A stretch of 64,000 nt of DNA from positions 403,371,397 through 403,435,396 of the forward strand of contig CM053030.1 in assembly GCA_028564925.1 (NCBI GenBank). Direction: 5' to 3'. The notes under the pieces are model-generated. The model saw only the letters and a program-made list of their open reading frames with translations. It was not told the DNA's origin and did not search any database. The stretch is from Lithobates sylvaticus. Taxonomy: Eukaryota; Chordata; Amphibia; Anura; Ranidae. The stretch's first letter is position 1. Every line of letters begins with the position of its first letter. Below are positions 1 to 11,494 of this stretch, in pieces. The position numbers were made by a program, and so were the translations under genes.

Positions 1-330
1 CTTCAATGGCCTGATTAGGCACCGGCATTTGAGCATGCTGAGCTGCAGCCGTTTTCTTTGCCCGGTGTGGGATGATGTCACTCCTGCACATGAAGGAGTT
101 CAGTCTTCTGGTACACAGGATCTGTGCCAGAATGTCATCTGAGCTGTGCTTGCACAGACAGGTAGGTTTATTTTACTGCAGAAAAGACATTGCATGTGTT
201 TTTTTTTTTTTTTTTTTTTTTTCTGCAATAAAGCGCCCCCACAGGCCTTCGTTCTGCCTTGAGGGCTAACCATTCCTGTTTTTAGATTTCTTTGGTTTAA
301 CCCTGATGGGCTGAACAAAATAAATCACTT

Positions 331-500
331 GATTCCTCCATCCACGCTAAATGGCGCAGATGGAGGAATCCCCCCCTGCTGGCTGTTTTGTATATAGATA
401 GCCACAGCACCTGCAGCTGTCTGAATCCCAAACAAAGGCTGCATTTGTTTCAATGCAGTCGCTGTTGAGCTGACAATTTTACCACCCGGCTCCTTTGATT
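331..500 (+). repeat. Dispersed repeat with perfect 12-bp hairpin
   Basis: GATTCCTCCATC (331-342) is answered by GATGGAGGAATC (359-370), a perfect 12-bp stem. The following sequence to about 500 is related, in reverse orientation, to 4435-4592: shared blocks include AGATGGAGGAATC and GACAATTTT. The Tc1-like element at 522 landed just beside or inside this older repeat. Confidence 0.5.
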
Positions 501-521
501 TTTTGCATTGAAGTTTGTATA

Positions 522-656
522 CAGTTGTGCTCATAAGTTTACATACCCTGGCAGAATTTGATTTCTTGCCCGTTTTTCAGAGAATATGAATGAACACACA
601 AACATTTCTTTCACTCATGGCTAGTGTTTGGCTGAAGCCATTTATCAATCAACTGC

Positions 657-693
<37 letters not shown>

Positions 694-823
694 CATGGCA
701 ACAAACTACCCAAATTACCCTGATCAAAAGTTTACATACCCTGGTGATTTTGGCCTGATCATATGCCCACAAGTTGACACAAAGGGGTTTGAATGGCTAA
801 TAAAGGTAACCATCCTTACCTAT

Positions 824-884
<61 letters not shown>

Positions 885-2128
885 CTGGACTCCTGACAGA
901 CCCTTGCATCTTTCATCCAGTGCTGCACTGACGTTTCTGGATTTTGAGTCATGGGGAAAGCAAAAGAATTGTCAAATGATATGGGGGAACTGTATAAAAC
1001 AGGAAAGGGATATAAAAAGATATCCAAGGAATTGAGAGTGCCAATCAGCGGTGTTCAAACTCTAATCAAGAAGGCGAAAATGAGGGGTTCTGTTGAAACC
1101 AAACCACGGTCAGGTAGACCAACTAAAATTTCAGCCACAACTTCCAGGAAATTTGTTTGGCGTGCAAAGAGAACCCCCAAATAACTTCAGGTGAAATACA
1201 GGACTCTCTGAAAACATGTGGTGCACAATAAGGAGGCACTTGAAGAAAGATAAGCTGCATGGTCGAGTTGCCAGAAGAAAGCAATTACTACTGCAAATGC
1301 CACAAAGTATCCCGCTTGCAATACGCCAGACAGCAAAGACAAGCCTCAAACCTTCTGGCATAAAGTCATTTGAAGTGATGAGACCAAAATTGAGCTTTTT
1401 GGGCCACAACCATAAAAGCTTCATTTGGAGAGGAGTCAACAAGGCCTATGATGAAAGGTACACCATTCCAACTGTGTAACACTGGGGTGGATTGCTCATG
1501 TTTTGGGAATGTGTAAGCTACAAACGCAGAGGAAATTTGGTAAAGATATATGGCAAGATGAATGCAGTATGTTATCAAAAAATACTGGAGCAACATTTGC
1601 ATTCATCAGCCAGGAAGCTGCGCATGGGATGTACTTGAACATTGCAACATGACAATGATCCAAAATACAAGGCCAAGTCAACCTATCATTGGCTACAGCA
1701 GAATAAAGTGAAGGTTCTGGAGAGGCCATCTCAATCTCCTGACCTCAATATTGGGCCACTCTGGGGAGATCTCAAACGTGCAGTTGATACAAGACAGCCC
1801 AATAATTTACAGGAACTGGAGGCTTTTTGCCAAGAGGAATGGGCAGCTTTACCATATAAGAAAATAAAGAGCCTCATCCACACTGTCATTGATGTTAAAG
1901 GGGGCAATACACGGTATTAAGAACTGGGGTATGTAAACTTTTGATCAGGGTCATTTTGGGTAGTTTCTGTTGCCCTTATGATTTAAAAAGTAAACAGTTG
2001 ATAATAAATGGCTTCAACCAAACACTAACCATGAGTGAAACGTTTTTGTGTTTATCATTCATATTCTCTGAAAAATGGCCAAGAAATCATAAGTTGTGCC
2101 AGGGTATGTGAACTTATGAGCACAACTG
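522..2128 (+). mobile_element. Tc1-like DNA transposon, full length, inactive (IR/DR type)
   Basis: Both ends read CAGTTGTGCTCATAAG inward and are flanked by TA (520-521 and 2129-2130), the Tc1/mariner target duplication. The terminal inverted repeats are about 210-220 bp. Each holds two copies of a motif containing TTTACATACCC (about 537 and 731 on the left, mirrored near 1930 and 2105), the IR/DR layout of Sleeping Beauty-like elements. The + strand carries a decayed transposase. An N-terminal helix-turn-helix part with a GRPTKIS linker reads at 951-1184. The catalytic part reads in another frame from 1216 to 1920, with HDNDPK and the SPDLN stretch. That second frame has in-frame stops near 1477 and 1636, so at least one frame change and two stops disable it. 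A GT microsatellite (825-882) and a T-run sit inside the left part. Confidence 0.93.
825..882 (+). repeat. (GT)n microsatellite inside the Tc1 element
   Basis: About 29 uninterrupted GT units. It lies between the left inverted repeat and the transposase, so it expanded after the element inserted or was carried by its source copy. Confidence 0.97.
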
Positions 2129-2469
2129 TAGCTGAAACGGCCACCCAAAGCTCAAATTTAGTCCAATTCCACTTTTGTGTTGAGCGTTTTAATGAGCTGT
2201 TCATACCAGAAACAAATGCAGCCTACACAGTTTTTGGTCACTTGGTGCACCGGAAATGCACAGATTGGATTACTCTGGACTGTGTTACTAGAAATTCCAC
2301 AGGTGCCCTTTTTTGTACATTTCGGTTTGTTGACAGCACATTAATGTGACGCCTGTCAATGCATGAATAAAGCATAACGCACTGCAATGCTGTGAATGGG
2401 CAGTAAAAAAATATATCAAAATACACCTGATATGATATGGTGTTCGCTTACTGTTTGGATTTTGGAGTT

Positions 2470-2735
2470 CTCCTTTTTAAGCACCAATAATCAACCGTCT
2501 CTTTGGGATAATCCTAGCTGATCCTATATTCCAGTACTCCAGCATGTTAAGCCTAGTATACAAGATCAGAAAATCTGATACCGCTTTTGAATTGATTGTA
2601 CAATAATCTGATCTTTTTGTACTGTACGAGCTTTCGAGAGCTGATTGTGACCGTTCATCCAAAATTAGAAAGGGGGACAAACATGGAAATTTCTCATACG
2701 ATACCAGATTGTACGATTTTTTGGTTTTAATCTAT
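2470..2735 (+). repeat. Short inverted-repeat element fragment (TCGTACGAT type)
   Basis: Contains GATTGTACAATAATCTGAT, CTTTCGAGAGCTGAT and CATACGATACCAGATTGTACG. A related copy in the opposite orientation lies at 32990-33185, sharing CTCTCGAAAGCT, CAGATTATTGTACGAT and the AAAGCGGTAT block. Likely a non-autonomous DNA element; ends are not well defined. Confidence 0.55.
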
Positions 2736-3025
2736 ACAGTATTTGTCCAATAAAGACCAGAAGTGCAAAATCGCGCATGCTCAAACACAAGACTACAATA
2801 AAATACATTACATCAATTCTGAAGTTGTATTCTGTCGTACGAGAACTTTTGGAAATTTAGTAACCTCCTTATTTTTTTTTTCATATGAGACTAGCATGCA
2901 AAAAAAAACTGACAATCATTTGTCCAATATTCTTATTCTGTGTACCAGGCTTTAGTGTCTTGCTTTTAACTTTATGGACTGATACTATCTGAGATGACAT
3001 GTCTTCCTAATAGCAATAAAACTTT

Positions 3026-3432
3026 TTAAAGTGGAACTTCCACTCAACGGAACCCTCCTCCTCCCCCCCCCCCCCCCCTCCCCTCCGGTGCCACAATTGG
3101 CACCTTTTCAGGGGGGAGAGGGTACAGATACCTGTATAATACAGGTATCTGCACCCACTTCCGGGCATAGATGGCCACAGAATCTGCGGGTATTTACGCC
3201 ACTTCCTGTCATCCCCGCTATCTGCTGGGAAACACGCGGATCACAGAGACAGTAGGGAGCGTCCTTATTGCGCGTGCGCAGTAGGGAACCGGGAAGTGAA
3301 GCCGATCGGCTTTCGGGTGCCGACATCCCGGGCACGCTGGATGGGTAAGTGTCCATATTTTAAAAGCCAGCAGCTGCAGTACTTGTAGCTGCTGACTTTT
3401 TAAAAAAAAAAAAGGCGGAACTACCGCTTTAA
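3026..3432 (+). repeat. Dispersed repeat family 1, copy 1 (TTAAAG...CTTTAA ends)
   Basis: Starts TTAAAGTGGAACTTCC and ends GGCGGAACTACCGCTTTAA, imperfect terminal inverted repeats. Interior landmarks are a C-run, GGTGCC...GGCACC, ACAGGTATCTGCACCCACTT and AGCAGCTGCAGTACTTGTAG followed by an A-run. Copies at 12564-12998, 29879-30338 (reversed) and 48651-48952 (reversed, shortened) share this order. A non-autonomous element; no coding content. Confidence 0.8.
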
Positions 3433-3533
3433 CTTCCTTTTTTAAAGTGATTGATAGATATTTGACATGTCTTAATCACTTGCAATGAATGCTGCTCCTT
3501 GTTGCTGTAAATACTGTTTTTTTATTTATTTTT

Positions 3534-3611
3534 ATTGACGTATAACACTCACCTTTTTTTTTTTACCCTGAAAATCTGGTGCAAATAGCAGGTGCGTGTT
3601 ATACGCCAATA
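3534..3611 (+). repeat. Short hairpin related to the GTATAACACGCAC family
   Basis: GACGTATAACACTCAC on the left and GTGCGTGTTATACGCCAAT on the right are inverted copies. The same motif forms the ends of the larger element at 7250-7632, so this is probably a deleted derivative. Confidence 0.55.
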
Positions 3612-4434
3612 CTTCAATTTTAGCTGCCTCGGAGGGGACAGGGAGGGGGGCGGGATGAGCACCATCAGATTACATACAGTGGGAATCTCCTGTTTACTTG
3701 GTGGCCTCTAATAGGAAGTCCCATCTCCTAGGCCGCCATTGGACCACTGTTCTGCCTATCATAGGAGATTCTCTTTTTTTTTATTTATTTTTTATTGCGG
3801 TCTGTGCCCCTGTTAAGGAGATTCAGCCTCTCTATTTGTCCTGTTTACCATTATCAGTGAAAGGGGAAATCTTCCACTGATACTAGTTTCAGAGACTCAG
3901 GGGTCCTCAAGAAATTCCCTTTTTATTTGAAGGCATTTCCTCTCCTCTCACTAACTGTTTTTGGCTATGGGACAGGAAGTGAAGGCAAATCCTCCACAAT
4001 GGGACATAGATGACAAAAAAAAAAAAAAACCTGACGGGTTATAACCCTCCCTTGCTCTATCCAAAATGAAACTTTTTTTTTATTTTTTTTACTTCAAGAC
4101 CCTTTTTTTTTGCAGGCACTCTCATAATTGGCATACCTGGGATATGCTGATGTTGGTTGTGCCAAAACGCCTCATGCAGCCCAAGATTGCAAAGAAACGC
4201 AAGACCTACCTCTGACCCCTTTTTATAAGTGATGTGATTGCCAGCGGCTCTCAGCAGGGTTCTCAGAACCGCAAAACTGTGTGCATATCTCATGAACGTA
4301 GTGAACGAAAATTGTTGTAATTAGTGTGCAATCTCCAACCGCAAGTTCAGAGAAGTGCGCACAGGAAGAGGGAGGCTATAGAATGCCAATAAAGCAAGTG
4401 TTTGTTTTTTTTAAAAGAATCTTTTACTATACGG

Positions 4435-4592
4435 CCAATGGCCACCTCCTGCCGGACATACTTTTGACCAGATGGAAAATTGTCAGGTTAACCGCTGCTG
4501 CAACCAATAATATGCAGCCACTGTTTGGGTATTCTGCCAGGTACTGTCAAAATGCAATAGCCACAGCAGCAGATTCCTCCATCTGTACTGTA
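4435..4592 (-). repeat. Reverse-orientation copy of the 331-500 repeat
   Basis: Read on the - strand it contains AGATGGAGGAATC, then GTGGCTATTGCATT, a GGCTGCAT block and GACAATTTTCCATCTGG, matching the order at 350-500. Divergence is considerable, so it is an old family. Confidence 0.45.
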
Positions 4593-5015
4593 TACCTTGG
4601 ATGGGGAACAAAAAACATCTGCGTGTATACCCAGCTCAAGAAAATCTGTTTGTGGTTAAAGAAAAGGAGGCTTTAATACTACTTTAATCAACTGCAGGTT
4701 AAAAAACTTAAAGCTAATTTGACATTTATTCGTGTTTGCGTAATAACCGTGAATTGGTCATCAGTTTTCTATATGCATTCCAGTAAAATCTTACCAGCTG
4801 TTCGCCCTATAGTTTCCTGTTTCATTTGACCCGGTTCTGCCCATGTTGCTCATTTACTTTTGTGTTATGATTACATGGTTGGGGAAGGACGTGTCTGAGA
4901 CAGTGCGGGTGTGTTCTGATGTCTCAGTGCAGACAGTTGTCATGAGTGCTAGTTAGCTGAAATTCTAGGTGCATGTGATCATCCCCCCCCCCCCCCCTGC
5001 CGACCCTGATTTGAA

Positions 5016-5110
5016 CCATGTACGGGCAGGCTGATTGTACCCAAGTCGATCCATCAACATGGCTACAACCATCATGTCAGATTTTTGCATGTGATTATTG
5101 CTTGCGGCTA
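5016..5110 (+). repeat. Fragment of the GGCCGGCCAT-type repeat
   Basis: Contains TTGAACCATGTACGGGCAGG, then a CAAC...GGCTACAACC block, parallel to 17400-17500 and 25640-25700 (GAACCGTGTATGGAC, CAACTTTGGTACAACCAGCC). Outer ends are missing or unrecognised. Confidence 0.4.
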
Positions 5111-5466
5111 TGGCTGCCAGCAATAATTACTTTGTTCTCCCAGCAGGGACGGCTCCATGTGCCCCCCCCCCACTTCTGGTTGCAGAAAAGAAAATTGTAT
5201 CATTCATGTCCGGCTAAAGGTTCCTCCAAAGGTTGCTAGGGGTTCCTAGAGCAATTGCTGCCTTTCTGAGAAATTATATTTTTATTTTTTTAGTTTTCTG
5301 CAAGGGTAACCCCCCCCCCCCCCCCCCCCACCAGTGTAAAGCCAGCTATACACTGATAGAATTTTGTTCAAAGCTTTTAGTTTTAAGTACGTTCATTCGC
5401 TTTTCTAATCGTTGGTGGGGACAAATCGGGGGTGGAGGTTTTCTGGCTAAGGCCAGCCATACATGG

Positions 5467-5816
5467 TTAAAGAGAAGTATGGCCTTTAAAAAAATGGTCA
5501 TACTCGCCTAGATGGCTGCAGCACTGATCCCAGCTGCATCTGTCCCTCTCCGCCTCTAAGATTGAGAACTGAGTGATAAAAGACCGTTGATCACTCAGTT
5601 CTTAGTCTTCAGCCTGCAGAGAGCCGGTGACTTGTCAATCACTGGTTTGCTGCGCTGCCCCTCCAGTGCTCACTGGCGTGCCGGGCTGTGGCGGGAGCAG
5701 GAGCGGCTGGCTCAGGCTTTTCAGAGCTTGGACCAGCTCATGGGTAGCAGGAGTGCAGTTCTTTCTCCACTCCTGTGATCCATAGCAGTACAAATGGCGT
5801 TGGCTATACTTTTTAA
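5467..5816 (+). repeat. Dispersed repeat family 2, copy 1
   Basis: Starts TTAAAGAGAAGTATGGCC and ends GGCTATACTTTTTAA, terminal inverted repeats. The interior has paired TGAGAACTGAGTGAT and GATCACTCAGTTCTTAG around 5565-5605, a local hairpin. A second copy lies at 22013-22374. Non-autonomous, no coding content. Confidence 0.75.
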
Positions 5817-5909
5817 TCAGTCCATGGCCAGCTTAACTTTTTTTTTTTCCCCCAGTATTTATGCCCTCCTTCATTATCCCCATTTATATTTTACCCTTTA
5901 AATTAACCA

Positions 5910-7015
5910 CGGCTTCCAGATTTGGGTGTATTTAAAAAATATCTATTCTCCTAGTATAAAAAAAAGTTTAGTATCTAGGTTTTCATTAGATTGGGATGGA
6001 AAAGAACCACCCCTTTTAAAATCTAATTTTGTTGCTCTGCAGCCTGAAACGAAGACTGTTGTTGTTGTTGTTTTTTTTTTTTTTGTTTGTTTTTATCCAG
6101 CTGCACTTACTTGTGCAACTTATAAAAAACCCCAAGTGAAAGAATAGAACACCAACATGTCAAAGAAAAAAAAAAAAGAAAAAATCCTAAACAATCATTG
6201 AGTTGAAAAATGGATCACCCCAATTGTCAGTATTTTTTATTGGACCACATTTTTGCTTTAATTACAGCCTTTAGTCTGTTGGGATAGGTCTCTACTTACT
6301 TTGCACATCTAGACTTTACAATATTTGCTCACTCTTCTTTGTAGAACTGCTCAAGTTCAGTTAAATATGAAGGTGACCATTTGTGGACTGCAAGTCATTC
6401 TGTGATCTTCAAGTCATTAAACAGATTTTCAATGGGGTTTAAGTCTGGGCTCTGACTAGGCCATGCAGGACATTCACCTTTTCCCCCTTCAACCTATTTT
6501 TTTTTTTATTTTTTTATTTTTATTTTTTGCTGTGTGCTTTGGGTCATTGTCATGTTGAAAGGCAAACCTTCTTCCCATTGACAACTTTCTGGCAGAGGGC
6601 AGCAGATTTTCCTCAAGAATTTGATGGTATTTTGCCCCATAAATTTTTCCTTCTATCCTGACAAGTGCTCCAGTCCCTGCTGCAGAAAAAATACCCCCAT
6701 AACAGGATATTGCCACTGCCATGCTTTACTGTAGGAATGGTGTTATTTGGATCGTGAGCTGTATTGGATTTCTGCTAGACATATTGTTTGGTGTTGAGGC
6801 CAAATAATTCAATTTTAGTCTCACCTGACCACCTTAAACGCACCTTGAAGATGCGAAGGCCACATGGAAAAATGTGTTATGGTTAGATGAGACTAAAATT
6901 GTATAATTTGGCCTTAACACCAAATGACTTATCTTGCAGAAATCCAATACAGCTCATCATTCAAATAAGAAATAACCCCATTCCTACAGTAAAGCATGGA
7001 GGCGGTAATGTCCTG
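5910..7015 (-). mobile_element. Tc1-like transposon remnant with an internal fold-back
   Basis: From about 5910 to 6832 the transposon lies in antisense. The - strand frame at 6489-6722 contains [20 protein letters not shown] and [11 protein letters not shown], the middle catalytic part of a Tc1 transposase. The TTTTCAATGGGGTTTAAGTC block is the antisense of the NPIE region. At about 6833 the orientation flips: 6834-7015 carries the same transposase segment in sense (GAGACTAAAATTGTATAATT; ATTCCTACAGTAAAGCATGG). Hence 6715-6832 and 6880-7010 pair as a hairpin of over 100 bp. The left terminus is approximate and no right terminal repeat is visible. The coding region carries frameshifts and is inactive. 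Confidence 0.85.
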
Positions 7016-7249
7016 TATGTACATATACTTTTATTTATTTTTTTATTTAACTTTGTCTAGCCTAGAAAAGGATTCAGATAGGACAAGGTGAGCTTTGATA
7101 GCTGCCCAGTTCTCTGCTAGGTAGATTTACCTTCTCATTTTGTCCTGGACAAAAATCCAAATCTTTAAAGTTGTCACCAAAACAAGTGGCAAGGTGGGAG
7201 ACACCTGTTCGGAATTCCCTTTTTTAGTTGTTGCCTGTGTGGCAAGGAG

Positions 7250-7632
7250 TACCGTATTTATCGGCGTATAACACGCACAGGCGTATAACACGCACATTCA
7301 TTTGAAGAGGGAAGTTTCAGGAAAAAAAATTACATTTGAATTAAGGAACTTTGAAGCAATATAAGGGTCAGTGCCCATCTGCAGCCTCACCATTGCCATC
7401 AATGCCCATCTGCAGCCTCACAAGTGCCATCAATGCAGCCTCATCAGTCCACATCAATGCTGCCTCACCATTGCCATCAATGCAGCAGCCACACCATTGC
7501 CATCAATGCAGCCCCCCTCCCTGTCCCCTACAAGGCATCTAAAATTGAAATATTGGCGTATAACACGCACATGCTATTTGCACACGATTTTCATGGTGAA
7601 AAAGTGAGTGTTATACGCCAATAAATACAGTA
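7250..7632 (+). repeat. MITE with TACCGTATTTAT...ATAAATACAGTA ends
   Basis: Left end TACCGTATTTATCGGCGTAT and right end ATACGCCAATAAATACAGTA are inverted repeats of about 29 bp. The interior holds several copies of a short unit built on CAGCCTCA and CCATTGCCATCAATGC (7379-7515), so a small tandem array grew inside the element. The peptide-like translations of that array are not genes. Confidence 0.8.
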
Positions 7633-8047
7633 TATGGAAATCTCAATGTGTGATGGCAAAAAAATAATAGATGGGGATTTTAACCCTCCCCTAACTTTAT
7701 ACAAAGCACAAAAAAAAGACTTTGGCTATACACTTCTCCCTTCACCCTTCTCCCTTCTTTTCTAGGGTAGAGGACTAAATGGGGTTAATTTCCGTAGGCC
7801 CTAAAAAACATCTCCCAGTCTTTCTGGGAATTGTTTCATCATGTAGTCACCTGTTCAGGGACTGCTCGTAGGGTAGACACACATGATGATGGGTATTCCA
7901 TCAGCATACTATTACCATGGACCTTGCACTGTTTGTTTTTTACTTTAGTATTTTGTCTTCATTTTCTTTATCAGCAGAAAATAAATAACAGTATACTTGA
8001 ACAGAGCTGGACAAATGGCACTAAACATTAATTGTACCAATTTGGAA

Positions 8048-8051
8048 CGTG

Positions 8052-8131
<80 letters not shown>

Positions 8132-8148
8132 TGTATATATATACTTTG
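8048..8148 (+). repeat. (GT)n microsatellite
   Basis: About 100 bp of GT units with single TAT interruptions near 8066 and 8125, ending in a short TA run. Confidence 0.96.
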
Positions 8149-8377
8149 CGCAGTATTTAGTGTACCTGACCAGACTTGCTTCAGATGTATAGCTAGTTTT
8201 AGGTTACCGGACCAAATATCCTGAAGCGTGAGAACTGGTTTCCAGTTCACAGGCTTCTGTGAAATGTGCTGTGATCATAAATTCTGGTAGGACAGCATGC
8301 TACAATGTTGTGCCTATGTAAGTCTAAACTTTTTTTTTTTTTTTTTATTTATTTATTTTTGTCCCGTTTTTATGCCC

Positions 8378-8773
8378 TAAGGCCCCTTTCACACGGACGG
8401 CCCGTTCAGATCCGCCTGTCAGTTTTGACGGCGGATCTGAACGGGCGCTCCATGTTACTCTATGGAGCGTCGGATGTCAGCGGAGACATGTCCGCTGACA
8501 TCCGGTCCGATCCGCCAAAAGCAGACGTATGGGCCACACGTCCAGATCCGTCGCTGGCAGATCGGATCGGGTGAGATCGGACACACTGTCCGTTTTTCAT
8601 CCGATCTCTCCATAGAGATCAGCGGCGCTCGCAAGCCCCTCCCCGCTCAGTGAGCGGAGAGAGGCTTGTCATCCGCCGGCTCAGCGGAGATCAACGGACA
8701 GATCTCCCGCTGAGCCGACGGACAGAGGCGGGCTCCGTGCAAGCGGAGTCCGCCTCGTCTGAAAGGGGCCTTA
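8378..8773 (+). repeat. MITE with AAGGCCCCTTTCACAC ends, copy 1
   Basis: Left end TAAGGCCCCTTTCACACG, right end GTCTGAAAGGGGCCTTA. The interior has internal inverted pairs (GATCCGCC...GGCGGATC) built from GGATCTGAACGGG-like blocks. Elements sharing only the AGGCCCCTTT...AAAGGGGCC ends are at 9556-9833, 47797-48040, 48135-48512 and 53622-53993. They differ inside, so this is a superfamily of elements sharing one terminus. No coding content. Confidence 0.85.
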
Positions 8774-8905
8774 AACGCTTCATCTCGTGGAAATTAGTAA
8801 GTTACTTAAAGGACAGCTGTAGCAAAAGTGTACTTGTCCTTAGTCTACTACTAAAATCTCATAGTTGCATGGTTGGTAAGGTTGAATAAAGACAACAGTC
8901 CAGCC

Positions 8906-8908
<3 letters not shown>

Positions 8909-8947
<39 letters not shown>
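8909..8947 (+). repeat. (GT)n microsatellite
   Basis: About 19 GT units directly visible. Confidence 0.95.
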
Positions 8948-8952
<5 letters not shown>

Positions 8953-9555
8953 TACCATATCCCACTATATTGTTTTCGGTAAGATGGCCGTTCAACAGTC
9001 TTTTTAAAACTACCCATACTTCCTGCCGACACCTCCGATAGTGGAAGAGCGTTCCACATCCTTAACGCCCTGACAATGAAAAACCCCCTACGCCACTTAA
9101 AGTGGAACTTCCGCTTATCCGGTTAAACCCCCGCCCCCCTTGACAGGTTTCATTCCCCACTTTCGGGAGACCGGATTTTCAGCACCTTCCTCCGCCGCCA
9201 GACCAATTAGAATATTTATTTCAAAAGGTCTTTTCAATATGTTTTATAACAGAAGAGACCCTAGTGTTTATAAATGTTGTTAATGCCCCCCCATCCCCAC
9301 CGTGTGCCCTGGTGATGGGACTCCCGCGCGCATGTGTGGGAGCGTAGTCCCCACAGCCCAGCCATTCAAGTGGCTAAAGAGGCCCTACTTTTCTCATCTA
9401 GGCAAGGGTGGCATTGCTCCCATGTGTAAATGAATTGAGGCTGCATTCAGAAAGCTTGTTACTTGTCAACTTCCAATGAAATTGTATTGGGGCCAAAAAC
9501 ACTTGATGTTTTGTAGCTCAAGCGAAGATCGTGTACTTTTTCATTTTGCAAGCTT

Positions 9556-9833
9556 TAGACCCCTTTCACATTTGTGCATCTTCAAAGTCGCGCGATCTTA
9601 CAGCGATTTTGCCGCGATTCACGGCTGCGATTTTTGCCACGATTTCAAGGAATGCCTGTGTAAGTGGCATCAAAATTGGACCCAAAGTAGTGCAGGGACT
9701 ACTTTGAAGTCAGAAGGACTTGAAGTCGTACTAATATGAATGGCTGTCACTGGAAATCATGGGTAACTACTTGTCATGCTACTTTGCAGTCCCAAATCGT
9801 GGAACAAGTCATATAAGTGTGAAAGGGGCCTTA
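9556..9833 (+). repeat. MITE with AGACCCCTTTCACA...AAAGGGGCCTTA ends
   Basis: Right end AGTGTGAAAGGGGCCTTAAG mirrors the left AGACCCCTTTCACATTTGTG. The interior (GCGATTTTGCCGCGATT, GGAATGCCTGTGTAAG) matches 47797-48040, so these two belong to one subfamily. Confidence 0.8.
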
Positions 9834-10654
9834 AGCGACCTTACGCTCAGGTGTGAACAGGCACAATTGGAAACCATTGGATTTTGGACGTTGAGCATTT
9901 TGAAGCTTCAAACTGAGATCTAAGCGGTTCCTTGCGGTTCTGAACAGATGTGCGGCCTTGCATGCAGACAGATGTGTTCAGAGTTGTATATATGTCCCTA
10001 ACTGCAGGTAACTGATGGATGTGTGAAATGCATGCGCAGAGTGACGACTCCTCTTAGCCTGTCATTGCTTTGTACAGCTGTTTGCATACACCTGGAATCC
10101 CAGCCCCAGGAATTCGCTGCACACCCCTAATCACACGTCTGTACAAGGCCTTCAATTCCTGTGAGCATTTTCACTTTCTGGAATTCCTGTAATGTGCACC
10201 CCTCCTAAAATGTTACAAGCACTAAGTTTGTTCAGGCTGCCAGTTACAACCATGCTTTTCACCATCTGTTTTTTTACCTTGTTAGCGTTGGTCTGATCAC
10301 ATACTATACTTATCAATCATTGTTGGTGTTATATCTTCATGTGGAGGATTAGATGATGACCCCAAACCTTGGCACTCGCTGTGCATGGCTTATGGTGTAA
10401 AGCTTTACTCACACGGAGTCATAGCTGACGGAGTGTGAGTTTTTATTTGTCCCTTTTTTTTTTTTTCCTGCCTCCTTGACAACTGTTAAGACTAATAAAA
10501 TTAGATATGTATCACCTTCCAATGAAAAATATAAAGAGATCAGTCCTTTCATGAATCTTGCAGTTCTGGAACATAAAATATAGCCGCTCCATATTTGTGT
10601 GTAGCCGAAATATGCTAAATTCACACTTTTGTGTTCAGTGTTGAATTTTCTTAA

Positions 10655-10990
10655 AGTGGTTTATAACCCTAAAAAAAAAAAAAAAAAAATCCTGATCCCT
10701 AATGCTTGTGCTGTGTCATTCCCATGTTGTAAAGCGATGCGCAAACTGTTGGCGCTATATAAATCTTGAATAATAATACATTTTCCCTCTCTATGTTCTA
10801 AAAAAAAAAAAACTGGTTGATCCTGCCAGTTCCTGTGTCCCCCATGGTAATCATGGCTGCTGATTACTGTGATCAGTTTACATGCCTCCGTCAGCCCGCT
10901 GCTCTCCTCTCCCCCCCTCCCTCCCTGCCTATCGGCTCGGGAGTCTGTAACATAACTGGTGTGAAATCCTGTAATCTTCTCTGTCACAGG
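10655..10990 (+). repeat. Dispersed repeat shared with 19790-20050
   Basis: Begins TTAAAGTGGTTTATAACCCT followed by an A-run. The interior has CTGGTTGATCCTGCCAGT, ATCATGGCTGCTGA and GATCAGTTTACATGC. The - strand of 19790-20050 has the equivalent CCTGGTTGATCC, ATCGTGGCTGCTGA and GGTCAGTTTA in the same order. A secondary insertion (GGCGCTATATAAATC) lies near 10750. Confidence 0.55.
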
Positions 10991-10996
10991 ATAATA

Positions 10997-10999
<3 letters not shown>

Positions 11000-11037
<38 letters not shown>
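11000..11037 (+). repeat. (GT)n microsatellite
   Basis: About 18 GT units after TATA. Confidence 0.95.
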
Positions 11038-11038
<1 letters not shown>

Positions 11039-11043
11039 AAATT

Positions 11044-11212
11044 ATTGCAGAAAATACCTTATTTGTGGTGCCACTGGGCACTCATGTGACCTCCTCCTGG
11101 CTGACTTTAATGGGGAATCTCTGCCCCTCCCTCTGTAGTGCTGGGAAGGAGAGCTCTGGAAGGTCACATGAGCACCCAGCGGCGCTGTAAATAAGGTATT
11201 TTCTGCAAAAAT
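11044..11212 (+). repeat. Palindromic short element
   Basis: TTGCAGAAAATACCTTATTT at the left is answered by AAATAAGGTATTTTCTGCAA at the right, 20 of 20 bases. Inner segments also pair imperfectly (GCACTCATGTGACCT against AGGTCACATGAGCAC), so the element can fold into one long hairpin. Confidence 0.75.
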
Positions 11213-11274
11213 TCCATACTGCACATTAAACAGTTATTCGCTGTGTTTTATTCTTTGTATATTTATAATTATGT

Positions 11275-11494
11275 TTAAAGTGGAAGTAAACCCATCCATA
11301 AAACAGTTTCATTTACGGCACGTGCCGGAAATGTAACACTCCCATTGTCTGTGCTCTCAACCAAACTGTCAAACCATCCAATGGCTGGTGTCATAACTGA
11401 TCACATGTGCAGTACCATGGCAGTTGTAGATTAAACCAAGGCAAAGATTGCAGCTTCCTTGGCTGAAAACGATAGGGGGGTTTACTTCCACTTT
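11275..11494 (+). repeat. MITE with AAAGTGGAAGTAAAC ends
   Basis: AAAGTGGAAGTAAACCC near the left end and GGGTTTACTTCCACTTT at the right are inverted copies. 220 bp, no coding content. Confidence 0.8.

Noticed and set aside
7351-7624. Short frames rich in SPLPSM / INAAS
   Set aside because: They translate a small tandem array inside the MITE at 7250-7632.
10813-10833. 18S rRNA gene start
   Set aside because: Only 18 bases match, and the flanks belong to a dispersed repeat also present near 19790-20050.
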